A stretch of 64,000 nt of DNA from Pycnopodia helianthoides (GCA_032158295.1 CM063248.1:21105273-21169272), one strand, 5' to 3'; counted from the first letter of the stretch, positions 1 through 12,879 are shown. Numbers and translations are program-made. Notes: a model not told the origin generated them from the letters alone.

Positions 1-3000
1 TCAAAACTCATCAGAGAGATAGAACATTCCAGAAAAAGAATGATCAAAAATTTTAAAAAAGAATACTACAAAGTTAAAAACAAAGTGTCTTTAAGTGCTT
101 CCTTTATGATTGATAACAATCTGACCTGAGATGGCAGTTCGTTCCAAAGTATGTTACTATTTAACGTGTCTAATACATCAATACAGCATTGAATTTTTGT
201 TGGTCCCATAAACAACACAAAAAGGCGTTTAAAAGTACATCATTATAAGTTTGTCAAAACTTTCTAATAATAAAAGTACAAATAACAGCAGGGACAATGC
301 TATTGACATTGCATTCCTACGAAACAATGGACCGTTGTAATCGAGGAGCCATCTTGTCTGTTGCCCGTTCAAACCTGTCTCACCAGATCGAGGCTGAAAG
401 GGTATAATAGTCTGGCCCCGTTTTGCAACACGCAAAACGATGTCTATGAGTGTACACAGGGGACAAGACAACGATGGTGGTATCATAATAAAAGTCTACA
501 ATATTACCAGGTGATTCAAATCTAATAACAACTGATATTGATTACAAAAATCCGCGTAACGAAAAGACCACTGATCGATATTGTTGTCATTAAGACACAA
601 GATAACATCCTCTGAGTATTCTTAACAAGACAATTCAAAACCGAACACTACTCGAAAATGGGCAACATGTGCCCAAACTTGACTACGGGTCGTTTATGTG
701 GGTGGGTCGTATCAGCAAATTGACAGTAACAAATCAGTACCTTCAATTGACCTCTCAAGCATAAATCATCCACAGAAAATACAGAAAGTGTTGTTTTAGT
801 TTTCCCATCTCCCAATGGAGCCGTGAGATCTTCCGGTCAAGAGGGAAGGCAAAGTGTTGTCTTGATCATCAGATTATTTTTCAGTATGTTTACAGGAAGT
901 ACACCCGAAGTGTCCATAGAATTGATCTCGAAACAAAAGTATTTCAAAAATCAAAACACCTCACATATTTCTACGAAATGCGATTCGGCTATAGACGTTT
1001 TCAATTATGTTTTTGTAACAAAGGATTCGTCAAAACAATTCCACTGTACTTGACTGAGAGCCCTTCAACGGAAATATAGTTTTGAATGATTGGTGTTTTC
1101 AACATCTCGAACCGCATGTGTCGCTGTGCATACTAATGTTATAATCTACACTGGTATGATTCCTCACCGAGTCCCTGTTTGTTCTTCTTTCTACATCAAA
1201 CAGGACTAACCGAAAAATGAAGATTGAAGGCGCACGTGACTGTTGTAGTCAAGTCGTAAATTTACAATTCAATCAGATAATGAAACTGAAGAGCAAATCT
1301 CTTCGAGATTTCAATCTAGGAAGATTGTTTTTCTATCTCATTTTAAATTTGGGCGTAAAAATGATGCGGTCTTGACAATTTTTTTTAAATTAGAAAGCAA
1401 TATGTGTAGTGAACGTGCACACAAAGCTCAAAATAATCCAAATTGAATTTCCATCTGATATGCTGCCATGTCCACCACAATTTGAGAGTAAATTAAATTT
1501 CATTATAGTTGCCAAATAATAAAATAAAGAATTGAAGGTAAAACAAAAGAAATTAATAAACGCACGTCGTGTGTTGATTTTAAGACAACACCGTTGTTTT
1601 CTCTGAAACACGCCCGCCTCAACGAATTAGACACAAGCATGTTTCTTGATCAGAGTTGAGTTGCAATAAAAATGTCTTTTTGCAACAACGGAATCTAGGA
1701 GACAACATTCTCCTCTTCCTTTAACAATTGTATTTGTATGCATGACAGCAACTCCCAGAAGACAAACCGCGGAATACCAAGTTGATTATTCACTCTAAGT
1801 CACGCCTGACTACTGAGTATTACAATTGTATGCTTCATTGCGTCTCAATGGATCCCAGTAGCAGTTTACCATTGGTAAGATGTTTACAAAAACACAATTA
1901 CAAAAATGTAACGCCCTATACCAAAAACCGGGAACATCTTGTCAAAACCTTCCAACTGGGTTTATTTCTCCATCAATTAGACGAGAAGAGCCTTCAACTC
2001 AGACCAAATTTAGGCCTTTCAGGCAAACATTTATAGAACTTATAAAACATTAAATCGCAATGATAGAATAAAAGACACCGAAAAAAAAGAATCAAAATGT
2101 AAATCACAGGGTGTTAAATTAACACACTTATTTCTGCCAACACAATTACATTGGTGTTGTTTTAACACCATATAATGTTAATTTTGATTCTCTTTGGTAT
2201 CTATATGTGACAATACCTATGGTGTAAATTTTAACACCCCAGTTTTTTGCAGTGATTGTCTTCCTTGTAATGTAATCTCATTATTTCCAAGAAGTGTCCA
2301 GTTTGTGCAAAGGGTGTCACAGTTATCCAGACGTCTGTTAATCAACCGTACATTGGCCAGTAAAACCATTGTTAGCTGATCAACATTAACTTGTGCAGCT
2401 CGTGTATTGAAAGCAGACTTTTACACCTCTGCTTAAATATTCATAGAACGGAAAAACTATAATAATGTATTAATAGGTTTTTCAGTGCTGAGACGTGCCC
2501 AGATTTTCAGAAACCTTTTGAGTGACACTGGTGCGGTAAAAAGTTGTTTTTAAAATAGAATTAGCCGTTGCAAGCTGCTTACCAACCAAGAAGTATCTAT
2601 GGTATAATCGCACAAAAATAGTCAATGGCCAGACGTTTCAACCCGAGCAGAGTCTCTTATTTATGTATTACTTTCTAGTGATGTTAGCCCAAATATGTAC
2701 ATATAGTAAATACTATATTTAAATATAGTAATTACTATATAATATATCACAATTACTATATAGTAAATCACAAAAGGTTGTATAAATTGTATAAAATGAC
2801 TTTCTTTGCGGCATTTTGCTGAACATAACACAAATCCCTGTGATTATTTCTTTTGACCGGCTCTGTGGTTCTAGAAGCAGATCTTTCGGCCGTTGAGCAT
2901 CCCGAAGCAGCAGAAGTGTTATTGTATCATTCTGCAAAATTCATGTTTAAAATTATGCACCTCATCTAATTGTTGTTAGCTCAGTCACTTCTCTCAACTC

Positions 3001-3831
3001 GTTTCGATCGAACTGCTTGTTGCAAATACACGCGTTAATTAATTAATTATCTCCTGGTTGAAAAAGGTGTTTTTGATAACGAGATTTTGTTTTTCAGTCA
3101 AGCCTTTAATCCGAGGTGAGTTTCGGGGTTCCTTCAAGCTGGCATTTTATGTGAAGAGAGTTCATTGCAGTCGGCTGGTGCTTCTGAATAAAAAAAAATA
3201 ATAATAAAAAAAAAACCTCAGATGGGGTCCGAAGTCGTCTCAACTTCTTCCACAACAGGTGTTGCGTCAGCAACTCAGTAACATTTGACCCTCGACATGA
3301 ATGGAGTAGAGGACATAATGGGGATCCTTTTTTCTCGTGAATCAAAGTGATTTATCTTGCTGCTAAAAAATGTATCTTTCCCTGCACGAGTCCATCAGGT
3401 CAAGTGTTGACCCCGGTTGATTTAACATAATCAGTGTGACGTGGGTACATCCGGGTATATGGCCAAAACGGCGCACTTAAGAACTATTTTTTACGTGGAT
3501 ACAATATTGTGGTTGCAATATTCAGCATTATACACGCACCTGGTCAGGATTCGGATATGTGGAGTGTACATGGGCGTCAAACTTACCTTTACAGATACAA
3601 CGCAAACTTCGAACAAATTTCCATAAAGAGAACAATGTTCCTGTTGGTTGGTCTGCGCTTTTCTCTCTTTTTTTAAAGCAAAATGTACTACGTTAATTGT
3701 ATTCAAGTTTGCGAACTTGTTTTTGTTCCGAAAGTGTTGCCGATTTAAGTATGCAAAACTTGGTAAAAAGGAAGTCGCCCGACAAAAGAGTGAACATGTT
3801 TGTTTCTACAGGTATAAGCTTCTATCGCGAT
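1..3831. other. Intergenic, no gene recognised
   Basis: Only short open frames without recognisable motifs occur here. Local structure includes a GTGTTAA/TTAACAC-rich stretch around 2105-2240, an AT-rich run of small palindromes around 2697-2768 built on ACTATAT/ATATAGT, and an A-rich AAT run near 3187-3213. The stretch at about 2605-2665 resembles 17575-17635 and is listed separately. The 3' end of the receptor gene on the minus strand points into this region, but no polyadenylation site could be assigned with confidence. Confidence 0.5.
2605..2665. repeat. Dispersed repeat fragment (copy 1)
   Basis: A stretch reading 'cacaaaaatagt...gg.cagacgtttc.acccgagcag' recurs at about 17575-17635 with the same word order and a few substitutions. 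Two matching copies 15 kb apart with no coding potential indicate a fragment of an interspersed repeat. The full element and its ends are not clear. Confidence 0.5.
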
Positions 3832-4956
3832 TTATACCTGAGAATCCCTGCAAATGTCCAGCAGGCTCGATATGGCGCTGTTCTGTGATACAGTTGTCGC
3901 CTTGCCGAATTTATTCTTACCGAATGGCGGGAGAAAGGCCGCGCAGAACGCAGATCTGTATCGGCTGCTCATGGAGATATATATCACGGGATTAATTGCC
4001 GAATTCACGTACGACAAGCATTTGAACATCTCCTCGATCATGACCGCCGGGGGTCCGCTGTACCTCGCCGTCACCGCCTTCACCAAGGACAGACACTCGT
4101 ACGGAGAGAGCAAGAGGAAAAACACCAAGCCGTTCACGATAAGCATCCAGGCTATCTGGTTCCGAAGTTTGACATTTTTGTCTTTTAGGCTGGTCAGGCG
4201 CCCCCGTCTCACGGACGCGTTGAGGCCGCGCACTATGTTCACGTAGAGCACCACGTTGACAATGAAAGCCACTATGAACGGTATGGTCTGCACCACGTGC
4301 TTGTAAATCGTCAACCAGGACTCCAACGGGTTGCACGTACTCCAAGTTGTTGGCCAGTGGCTGTACTGCTCCGGCCATATCACACAGGTCGTAGTGTACT
4401 TGAGATAACTTGGTATGAACGTTGCCGAAACGAGGAAAGCGCCGAGCCACGAGAACACCAGTAACCAGCGAAATGTTTTCCTGCCCGTTCTATTGTGGCT
4501 TCTCTGCGGGTGGCAGACGCCTTCGTAGCGTTCCATAGACACGAGTGTTACCGAGCACAACGTCGCAAGATAGGTCGTACTCTTGGTAAGATTGCCCAAC
4601 TCGCACCCAACCAAACCGATGGGTGTTGCGTCCGGATAAATAGGTGATTTACAGTAAGTATAGAGTCGTTGTCCTATTGCCGTTACCAGGAAAATCATAT
4701 CAGCAACTGCCAAGTTGGCGAGGCAGGCATTGGTGACTGTTTTCATGCCCCGCACTCGGAAAACCACAAACAGAAAGGCGACGTTGTTGAGGATGCCAAA
4801 CGTCAGAACGATCGGCAAGATGACCGTGATGGTGCACTTTTGTGCTGGGGAGTACATCAGCAGTTCCACGGCGTCCTCGTCCACGTTGAAACAGCTCGAC
4901 TCGGTTTCATTCATCACCGACTCCATTATGATGTGTGTAAAATTTCCATCCACCAC
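3832..4956 (-). CDS. Class A (rhodopsin-type) peptide GPCR, TRH-receptor-like
   Basis: A 374-residue seven-helix receptor in one uninterrupted frame. The N-terminus carries sequons at N5 and N16. Helices lie at about 42-67, 77-99, 115-140, 163-183, 219-243, 266-288 and 305-328. Family landmarks are LAVAD in helix 2 (D86), C118 paired with C191, ERY at 142-144 in place of DRY, and NSAINPVIY at 318-326 followed by a helix-8-like SSRYRSAF. The helix 7 segment and the PY in helix 6 resemble thyrotropin-releasing-hormone receptors, so a neuropeptide ligand is likely but unproven. Helix 6 reads LLLSP where most relatives have a tryptophan two residues before the proline. The tail after NPVIY is 48 residues. 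The start gives the longest frame; M11 is an alternative. The last codons read CAG|GTATAA, so a 3' coding exon cannot be excluded. Confidence 0.9.
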   Translation of the reverse strand: MVDGNFTHIIMESVMNETESSCFNVDEDAVELLMYSPAQKCTITVILPIVLTFGILNNVAFLFVVFRVRGMKTVTNACLANLAVADMIFLVTAIGQRLYTYCKSPIYPDATPIGLVGCELGNLTKSTTYLATLCSVTLVSMERYEGVCHPQRSHNRTGRKTFRWLLVFSWLGAFLVSATFIPSYLKYTTTCVIWPEQYSHWPTTWSTCNPLESWLTIYKHVVQTIPFIVAFIVNVVLYVNIVRGLNASVRRGRLTSLKDKNVKLRNQIAWMLIVNGLVFFLLLSPYECLSLVKAVTARYSGPPAVMIEEMFKCLSYVNSAINPVIYISMSSRYRSAFCAAFLPPFGKNKFGKATTVSQNSAISSLLDICRDSQV

Positions 4957-7200
4957 ACAACAATCTCGAAGTCACAGCCACCTCAGCTCTGTCACAATAA
5001 TGAGAACCCAGTGCCAGATGTTGCACTGATATACACTGCTGGGCGAAATCCCGCCAAATGCAAAGCCAATATCAGCGTGTGCTGCGAGATACCTTTGTGC
5101 TATCTACCTAAGATGAGCGTGGGTTTGGCATGACAACGGACGAGCCACACTACGCATGTCTGTGGATGTATCACTGCGATTCGTGGTCGAGTCATCTGCA
5201 TAGCACCATCGACAGCCGTTAGTAGATCTGTGATTTCAGGCTTTCGGTTTGCTATCAACCTTCTGAGGTTTTAAGTGTGCCGTAGCAGTGACGGAGATAC
5301 AGCACGTCTGGCTTAGAACACAGTACGCCAACTTCCCGCCATATCCCTACCATACACCACTTTTTGTCGTCTTAGCGCAGGCGTGTCACGTCCTGGTGTG
5401 ATGGATTAACCAGTAGTCACGGTTGTCCTCGTGATTCGGGCCAGTCCACGCACTCCCATTGGTCCCAGCATATTTATCCAGCTCACACACCATTCAGACA
5501 GTGTGGATACAGGAACCCTCACCGGGACCGAGAATACTAACTAGACCGTAACTCAATTTGCCAGAGATGCCAGCGCAGTACATTCGCCCCCAAACGCACA
5601 AATTAAAAAATGAGAGAGAGAAAGAAAAAATTGGGACAGTAGCTTATATGCAATGCATGATCCCAAAAAGGTTCTACAGTGCACCGCCATCAGGGCGGAT
5701 GTTACACACAGAAAGAGAGAAAGAAACAAGTATCTTCAATGTATGAGTAATTGGACGACGCACACGACTTGTGAGAAAAAAAGGGCACTTAAGAAGCATG
5801 ACACACTAACTCAATTCAAGAAATATGATTACGTTTCAGCCAGGATTGTTGGTTATACTATGAAACTGCGACCTCTTGAAAAGTTGGGCACTCAAATGTT
5901 AATAGCTCTCGGTGCGCAATAGCAATTACTCTTAATTTGGTTTACATTGAGAAAAAAGGGCTTTACGGCGCTTCATTTCAAGGAGGTGTACATTTTGAAT
6001 GTGCTCCAGTTTGTAAGAAACAACGATATCAATGATGCAGTAAACGTGTGCGGGAGCGCCCACTCTAAATTATTCAAAACCGGACACTATAGTTTTCATC
6101 TATATTAAATCAATTAATATGGCCACATTTTGTTTCCGGAGATTTTATTGATGGGTGTTTATTGCGCTACAGAAGTGTGTCTTTAATATGTTACATATTA
6201 TGTCTCAGAGTATAACTACATTTGCTGGTTAACAATAAAACATTGGAATTGACAGTGTGATTTGGTTATGTCGTATGAAGCACGCACTGTACTCTGGCAG
6301 AGCCCTGCCCCTGCGCATATCTACACTTGGTTATTATAAAATGCTTATCATATAATGTATGTAAGGCAAAACTAAATCACACAATTCTTTGACCGCGATG
6401 CAGTGCTAATTATCAATGAAATTGATTCTCAGTATGGTTCTTGAAACTAAAGTAACTAAAGAATTTGCACGTTCTTTAGTACCTGACTATTAGGACTAGT
6501 CAGTGCTTTTCACAAAATGGACGGAATCTACAAATAAAAGCTTTCTGACACGTAGAATTTATTCTGCGGAAGAGTCTGTTCAAATTGGATGGGATAATTT
6601 ATCTGTTATAATTTTCTTTATTAAAAAATATATATATGTATATATATATATATAATATGCATTTAATAGTTTTGTTTCCAAGTGTTCAGTTTTTTACAAC
6701 GATTGACATAGGAAAAGAGTGGGGAAATTGTGTGTTTGTTTGTGCGTGTGTTTGTTAAATTTTAAGATTATCATTAATATAATTAATATCAAAACGAAAT
6801 ACCCCCCATTGTGGAGGCATCGAAGCAAACGAATTTGAGATTTGACGCTGTCACGTGATGTAAGAACAGAAGATGACGGCATTAAAGCATGTTTTCCCCT
6901 CAATAACCAGGATAGAAATGGCTGCCATGGTAACTTAAGGTTTTATACTCAATTTCTTACGCTCTATTAATGAAAATCTAAATTGCCTGCTGTGTGTGGC
7001 CTTGCTTGCTATTGTCCTGCGTTTGATGGAGCCCTAAAAACGGGAAGCTTCGTGTGGGAGATTTGCTTGTTTTTCAATGATCAGTTTTTACTGAAGCGAT
7101 ATACTTCAATCACGATCACAGTTTTCGACACTAGCCTTGTTGCTTGTTTAGCTTATTATGCTTAATGTATTCAGTCCTTTCTGTTTGCTTGCCTTCAAAA
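4957..7200. other. Upstream region of the GPCR and intergenic DNA
   Basis: This holds the presumptive promoter side of the minus-strand receptor. No TATA box or other core element could be placed with confidence. Open frames around 5558-5922 are lysine- and glutamate-rich from AGAGAGAAAG runs and show no domain. A short TA dinucleotide tract lies near 6630-6655. Confidence 0.45.
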
Positions 7201-7204
7201 TCTA

Positions 7205-7415
7205 GGGCTGATTTACTATGTTAGTCTAGGGTTGTTTCCTATGTCAGTCTATAGTTGATTCCTATGGTAGTCTAGGGTTGTTTCAAATGTTAGTCTAGGG
7301 TTGTTTCCAATGTTAGTCTAGGGCTGATTTACTCCATGGTTAGTCATAGGGTTGTTTCCTATGTTAGTCTAGGGTTGTTTCCTATGTTAGTCTATGGTTG
7401 CTATGTTAGTCTAGA
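7205..7415. repeat. 23-bp tandem repeat (minisatellite)
   Basis: About nine imperfect copies of a 23-bp unit, of which TAGTCTAGGGTTGTTTCC is the core, joined by 'tatgt'. Units vary by substitutions, and a few are 19-26 bp long. The short open frame crossing its right end is a translation of the repeat. Confidence 0.9.
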
Positions 7416-8202
7416 ACTGTTTGCGTTGTACATTACGCAAGCGGTCTATGTTACAGTTATCACTACTGACCCCTTGTCTGACGCACAGCGCACTTACACG
7501 CGCCTATGCGCCTATCCTGTCCCTCATTTTGGAAGCCAAACCGTACACAAAGGAATAAACCTTCCTTATCCTTTCAAGTAACAGAGAGAAATACTCAGGC
7601 TCGCCAAAAGTGGCAGGTTGGGCCTGGTTTCTTGTTTCGAAGAAAGGCAAACAATCTTGTCATCATATTACCTACTGTACACAATATATAACCGTCAATT
7701 AGCTCGATCCTGCACAATGATTTATCAGCGGGTGACACTAGTTAAATAATGAACTTAATACAAATCCCATCCCTTAATGAAGTTTCCTGATAAATTCTCT
7801 GGCAAAGAGAAACAATTGAACTCATTGTTTGCTTTACATCACCTCGGCACAAAGTATCAAAGTTCAAGAGAATTGGTTGAACTTTCGGTGCGCGGTAATG
7901 AAAGTATCGGCCTATATATTATTTCAAATCACCGTAGTGTTTTACGCAGTCCAAACAGTGCAAGTTTGCATGACAGACGGCAACGAGGGGGAGTATAATT
8001 AAGTTGTGTACTGGATGACAAATCAGCAATTAAAAAGAATGAAATCCAACAAACACAGGTTTGATAGATCACGTCTTCTATGTCAAGTCCCTTGTTTACA
8101 AACAAAGCGATCTATATGATTTATTGTACGCGTGGGAAACGCTACCCGTTTCCAGTAATTGCCTCATTATTTAAAAAAAAGTGTTGTAAACACAAATTTT
8201 AA

Positions 8203-8589
8203 TGGAACATTACAGAATTGGTTTTTGCTAACAAAACAGTTGCTGGTAGTGTAAGGACTTTATGTAATCCACCATATACATAAACTGACAAACCTGTAAA
8301 AGTTTGAGATCGATCGGCCATCTGGGTCACGAGAAAATAGTAAAAAACCGATTACACATTTGCATGAAATCATATAGCTTCAACAAATGAATAAAACGCT
8401 CACTGAGCGATAAACTCCAATCGGAAAAGTTAGTTTATTCATTTCTCATCAAATATGGCATTTCAGACAGAAATATTTCAAGAGATGTTTTCTACTATGA
8501 TCATCATTAGACCGTCTAAGTTTTATGTAAATCTGTGATCAAAAAATATATTTTACAAGGTTTTTTCTTACCAATTCTGTAATGTTCCT
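8203..8589 (+). mobile_element. TTAA inverted-repeat element, family A, copy 1
   Basis: A ~387-bp non-coding element with terminal inverted repeats based on AGGAACATTACAGAATTGG (left end mutated at the first base) and TTAA at both flanks (8199-8202, 8590-8593). It is highly similar along its length to 23937-24319 and, in reverse, to 24583-24968 and the segment starting at 63712. Size, inverted ends, TTAA target and lack of an open frame fit a miniature inverted-repeat transposon (MITE). TTAA targets are typical of piggyBac-type transposases, but the source transposase is not in the window. Confidence 0.88.
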
Positions 8590-8896
8590 TTAAGAAACAG
8601 CTGAATAAGTTTTGAATTGTGCCCCCTTTCTTCTTGCCAGAAGTTTACAAAATACGTCTTTTTCGCAGTGGAACTGTCCAGTAAAGTAATCGATGTTTTG
8701 AAAAGGTTTTCTGCACACATGGAGCAAAAACAGTATGGTCAATTGCCCCATAGAACCGGTATGTTTTGACAGGCTTTAAAACAATAACAAATGAATCATT
8801 ATGTGTTCTTCAAGTGTTTTTCCTGCGTTGGAAAAGGTTATATTCGAGATCTCCCGCAGTTGTGTCTGAATGATGTATGTCTCTGGTGTGAAGTTT

Positions 8897-9240
8897 AGTG
8901 GCGTGGGTAGCTATTGTGCATAAAGCGCTCGCCTATCACCACTGTGGCCCTGGTTCGATACCGGCCATATGTGGAAGTTGTGCGTTGGTTCTCTCCTGTG
9001 CCATGAGGGTGTTTTCTTCGGAACCTCTGGTTTTCCTCCATCTGGAAGAATTGACTACGTTCGATCTCTGGCTGTGCTCCGTGGTCGGGCCAATTAGGCT
9101 AGCTGCCAAAGGCACCCTTCCAGGTCTGCGGCGTGACCACGTTGTGATTGTTAGTCCTTTGCAATTTAGCTTCTCAGCTGCCAGTAAGGATGATTACAGC
9201 CTCCCAAATTACTATCATTACAGCCTCCCAAACTAGTATC
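8897..9240 (+). mobile_element. tRNA-derived SINE
   Basis: An internal RNA polymerase III promoter is visible: an A-box-like TGGCGTGGGTAG at 8899-8910 and a B box GGTTCGATACC at 8952-8962 that fits the GGTTCGANNCC consensus. The downstream body contains 'ggttctctcctgtgccatg' and 'ggttttcctcc', wording that recurs in invertebrate SINEs. The 3' end has a duplicated 'tacagcctcccaaa' near 9200-9233. The open frame across it is incidental. The exact right boundary is uncertain. Confidence 0.72.
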
Positions 9241-10109
9241 GTTATGTATTGAGAGCTGGCCAAAATTTCAAGAGGAATGAAGTTATAGGCTGTGCACGCT
9301 GGCGTGTTTTCGAATAACGAGGTCCGTCATCGTGTGAAATGTGGTTTCCCTCCACGTGGACATATTTAAATTCTTAATTAAAAAACCGTTGCAAAATCTA
9401 TGCTAGCTTTATAACACGCCTAACACTTTACCAGTTAAATATTATGGAATAAAACAAGATAAAATAAAGACAAGAAAGAAAAAACAAATCAGTACAGATT
9501 GTTGCCGACATCGCATCATGTTGATATCAAGGTCGAGCCCACAGGGAGCCGACCGTGCCGCATCACATTAAAGCACGGGCATGTTTTGACGTACCTTGAA
9601 CTATGAAGGAAAAAGAAGGAGAAGAAGAAAGCTTAAATCCCCCCGTTTTTTTACCATTAATTGGTAGCAGATTTGTTCGATCTAACCATAAGTACCTTAT
9701 TTAATTTATCGGATTATAGCTACCCGTTTACATAAATAATTGTTGCCTATTTTAAGAGATTTTGATTTTAGTTCATTTAAGACGACAAGTTGAATTATCG
9801 TTGGTACGATATAGATGCGTCTTATGTGAAGAGATGACGTCACGTCCTTTTGTAATTTCGTTGTTCGGACATACAAGTTATTAAAAAAGTTGATTTCTTG
9901 AGAGTATTATTTGGCAACTTGTTAATTTTTCCTTAAATTAGTTTAATGAGAGATACATATTGATCCTATTTAGGATACCAATTAATTAATGTATACTTGA
10001 GTGTTACCAATCTTAGTATGCCTTTGTATACTTTAGATGGCTCAAAATGTAAGATTAACAGAAAGCCCGATAGGCTAGATATTTTGGTCGGGCTCCTAAC
10101 CACCCTGAA

Positions 10110-10149
10110 AGCTAAAAACTCGCCACTTTTAAGTGGCGATTTTTAGCTT
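10110..10149. repeat. Near-perfect hairpin
   Basis: The arms AGCTAAAAA.TCGCCACTT and their reverse complement meet with almost no loop; the only mismatch is one extra base in the left arm. It sits at the left edge of the duplicated segment at 10190-10375. No coding context is present. It could be one end of a foldback element or an RNA hairpin. Confidence 0.7.
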
Positions 10150-10189
10150 TACCTGAGTGAGATTTTGAGCGGGGGAATATTTTGGAAGC

Positions 10190-10375
10190 ACCGGAATCGA
10201 CAACTGTCCACCCACGTCGCCACCGGAAACGGGATCGACGACATTGGGGGATACAGAGATCGAGGACACCGGTATCTGAACCGGAATCGGACTACTTGCC
10301 CCACGAAATTGCCACCGGAAACGGATTGGCGACATCGGGGGATCAGGGCTATTGAGGACCGGTACAGCACTCCAC
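10190..10375. repeat. Duplicated ~110-bp GC-richer segment
   Basis: Two diverged direct copies, each containing 'gccaccggaaacgg', 'gacat(t/c)gggggat' and 'gaggac(a)ccggta', start about 109 bp apart. The stretch is GC-rich compared with its surroundings and open in several frames on both strands, but neither product resembles a known protein. A short tandem duplication is the simplest reading. Confidence 0.6.
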
Positions 10376-10947
10376 GTTCGCGTGTTGCGAATTGGTGGGC
10401 CACCGCTTAATTCTAATGAGATTTAAAGTTGAGCCATCATAATCATCCATCAAACAAGGTTTAACGAAGAGTTTTAATCTAAGAGATACAAGCAATATTC
10501 TTACAAGGCCTTTTTATTACCACAATAGTTGTATCCAAAAGCTGTTGTTATTGACGGTTTTCTTTCGAAATATATCATTCTTTATTACTGTTTTGTTTTA
10601 GTTTAGTTTATTAAATTAGTATTACTTCTTTTTGTAATCAGTCTTTTCCGAATTGATTTTCTTTGGTGATACTTTTCCTCGTTAGGGTGACAAACGACCC
10701 GTTAAAAAAAACTTGTTTCACCGTTGCAATACAGGCGCACATGACAATGATGTCATGGATATCTCAGAAAGGCAATATTACTTTTGTTGGCTGAAGAGCA
10801 GGCACCTCAGTATTGACATAATATAGCAAGACGTAAACGGATACCATTGTTTATGTGAGTCACTACTGAGCAACCTTTCCCTATGGTGGCTCCGAAGGGA
10901 CATCGCACATTATACGTTTCCGTACGTATTCACGGTTTCTGCCTTAA

Positions 10948-11281
10948 AGGCCCTGTACACTATTGGTAAGATCGAAAAACACAATGTTCACAGATTCACA
11001 CATAACTTACACGATTTAAAGTAAGTAATGGTAGAAAGGGTTCCTTAAAATATTTCTGCCTAAAATGCTATCGTTTCTGAGAAACGAGTAAAACAATCGT
11101 AATTATCGCGCGCGATAATTTGAAAAAACAGAAAACGCATAAGATCTCTTTCCACTATTTTCTCGTGACCTCGATGTCCAATTGAGCTCAAACTTTCACA
11201 GGTTTGTTTGTTCATGCATATATTTAATCACACAAAATGTGGACACTGATTTTGAGCTGGTATCAAAACTGTACAATACCT
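10948..11281 (-). mobile_element. TTAA inverted-repeat element, family B, copy 1
   Basis: A ~334-bp element whose ends read AAGGCCCTGTACACTATTGG and, inverted, AAGGTATTGTACAGTTTTG, flanked by TTAA at 10944-10947 and 11282-11285. A central ATTATCGCGCGCGATAAT palindrome lies near 11102-11119. The reverse complement matches 63365-63699 over its whole length. Part of the interior ('ctattttctcgtgacc..gatg..caat..agctcaaacttt.acaggtttgt') is recognisably related to family A. Confidence 0.87.
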
Positions 11282-11285
11282 TTAA

Positions 11286-12850
11286 AGTTGCAACATGTGT
11301 ACGAAAATAATGCTGAGGCTGCGTCTGCATAAAGCAGTGTGGTGATAAGTCTAAAGTTGTGAAGCGTTTAGTTTTCGACCCGGCTGGAAACATGTCAGAC
11401 TCAGGCCGAAACCATGGTTTAAACCCATTGCCCAAACCATCACCACTGCCAACTCTAACCATTGCACCTTCCATAGCACATCCATTGCATAGGCACCATT
11501 ACAGATATACGATATTTCAGTTTGACTCAAAGAGAGCTGCAGTTTTAACACTTTTTTGAACTGCCATTGTATTGATACAACGGAAATCAGCATACAAAGA
11601 TAGGTCTACACTTGGCCGTTGATTAGTACAGGAGCCGACTGCAGATCCCTGATTCACCATTGAGACAATGTTTAACTTGAGGTTCCCCCGCAGCTTAATT
11701 GAACAAATTAAATGGGCCCTAAGAGAGATTTAGCAAATTGGCTTGTTTTAATTCTATTATCATTACTTTTTCTACTGCAGGCAGACCACTGCAATGGTTT
11801 GGGTGCTTTTGGCGGGCCTTGAAATTCCACGGCAACATAATTTCCCCCTACAAAAGCATAATAACAACACCTTGATATAGTTTCAACATTGACTGCCGGT
11901 CCATCCTCTTCACACAGTCTAGTATGAATCCAGTGGCTGTTATACAATTTCCATCAAGTATAATATGACAGCTGAGGGTGTTTAACGCTGTGAGAATAGA
12001 TGACAACGAATCCCCGAGTATCACGTTACACCGTGCAATAAACGTTCTTTTTGGACTGTAATAACGTTGACCGTCCGGGCTGCAGTGCACGGATGAGTCC
12101 CAAACTCCCCAGCTCCCCGGACTGTGTGTTTAATAAAAAAAACGCAGAAACGAAACGTTGTTTTGTTATCCGGGTATCTACACGAAATAAAATAATATTG
12201 ATTTATTGGGGGTAAAGCTTCGCTAGTGACGGATGAAAAGAAGAATGGACACTCGAAGACGATACAAAAAGTAACTTATCAAAGCGCCTAACAAAATGTC
12301 TTTTTCCCAATGATTTTAATGAAATTTGTGTGTAAACCATTGAACACTTTTCAATCCGATTTCTCATGAAATAAATGGTTATACGTTCGTAATTTTCAGA
12401 AAGGACCAAGGCTGCAGTTTTTTATCACAAGTTTGGTCATTGTTTACACTAAGGCCTATGCTATTGAGTTGACAGAACGGAACTCAAATGACCAAAATGT
12501 CAGGGTTTAAAGGCTTAAGATAAAAGTGCATACATTGTTTCCCTTATTGTTCTTTGAAGAATAGGCTGAACCATTCATAAAACAATTGCACTTCACGTCA
12601 GCTGACGATGCATGGTGGTTGATGCTTCTTAATTGATTAAAGTACATCCAACTATACTTTGTTTTTTTTCCAGAAAGGGATTAAACATGAATGAATGCCT
12701 TACACACATATTTCAATAAATTACATTGTTACACAAGGTTACCAATGAGATTAGGATTCTTATTATATTTCTGGTATTGAAACCAAGGATGCCTCACTGT
12801 AGCTCGCCAAGCCTGTGGAAACCTGAAAACAAGGGTGCTTGCTGTGTGAA
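11286..12850. other. Intergenic, no gene recognised
   Basis: Several minus-strand open frames of 70-90 codons between 11350 and 12410 show no signal peptide, domain or cysteine pattern that I recognise, and they overlap each other in different frames. No repeat boundaries were identified here. Confidence 0.4.
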
Positions 12851-12879
12851 CCAGAAACACCGCTGTTAACCCCTACTCT

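Noticed and set aside
229..486. 85-codon minus-strand frame with a leucine-rich stretch
   Set aside because: A single hydrophobic stretch without other features; frames of this length are expected by chance in 64 kb.
3992..4450. 152-codon frame within the GPCR
   Set aside because: It lies in another frame of the same strand inside the receptor coding region and is a shadow of it.
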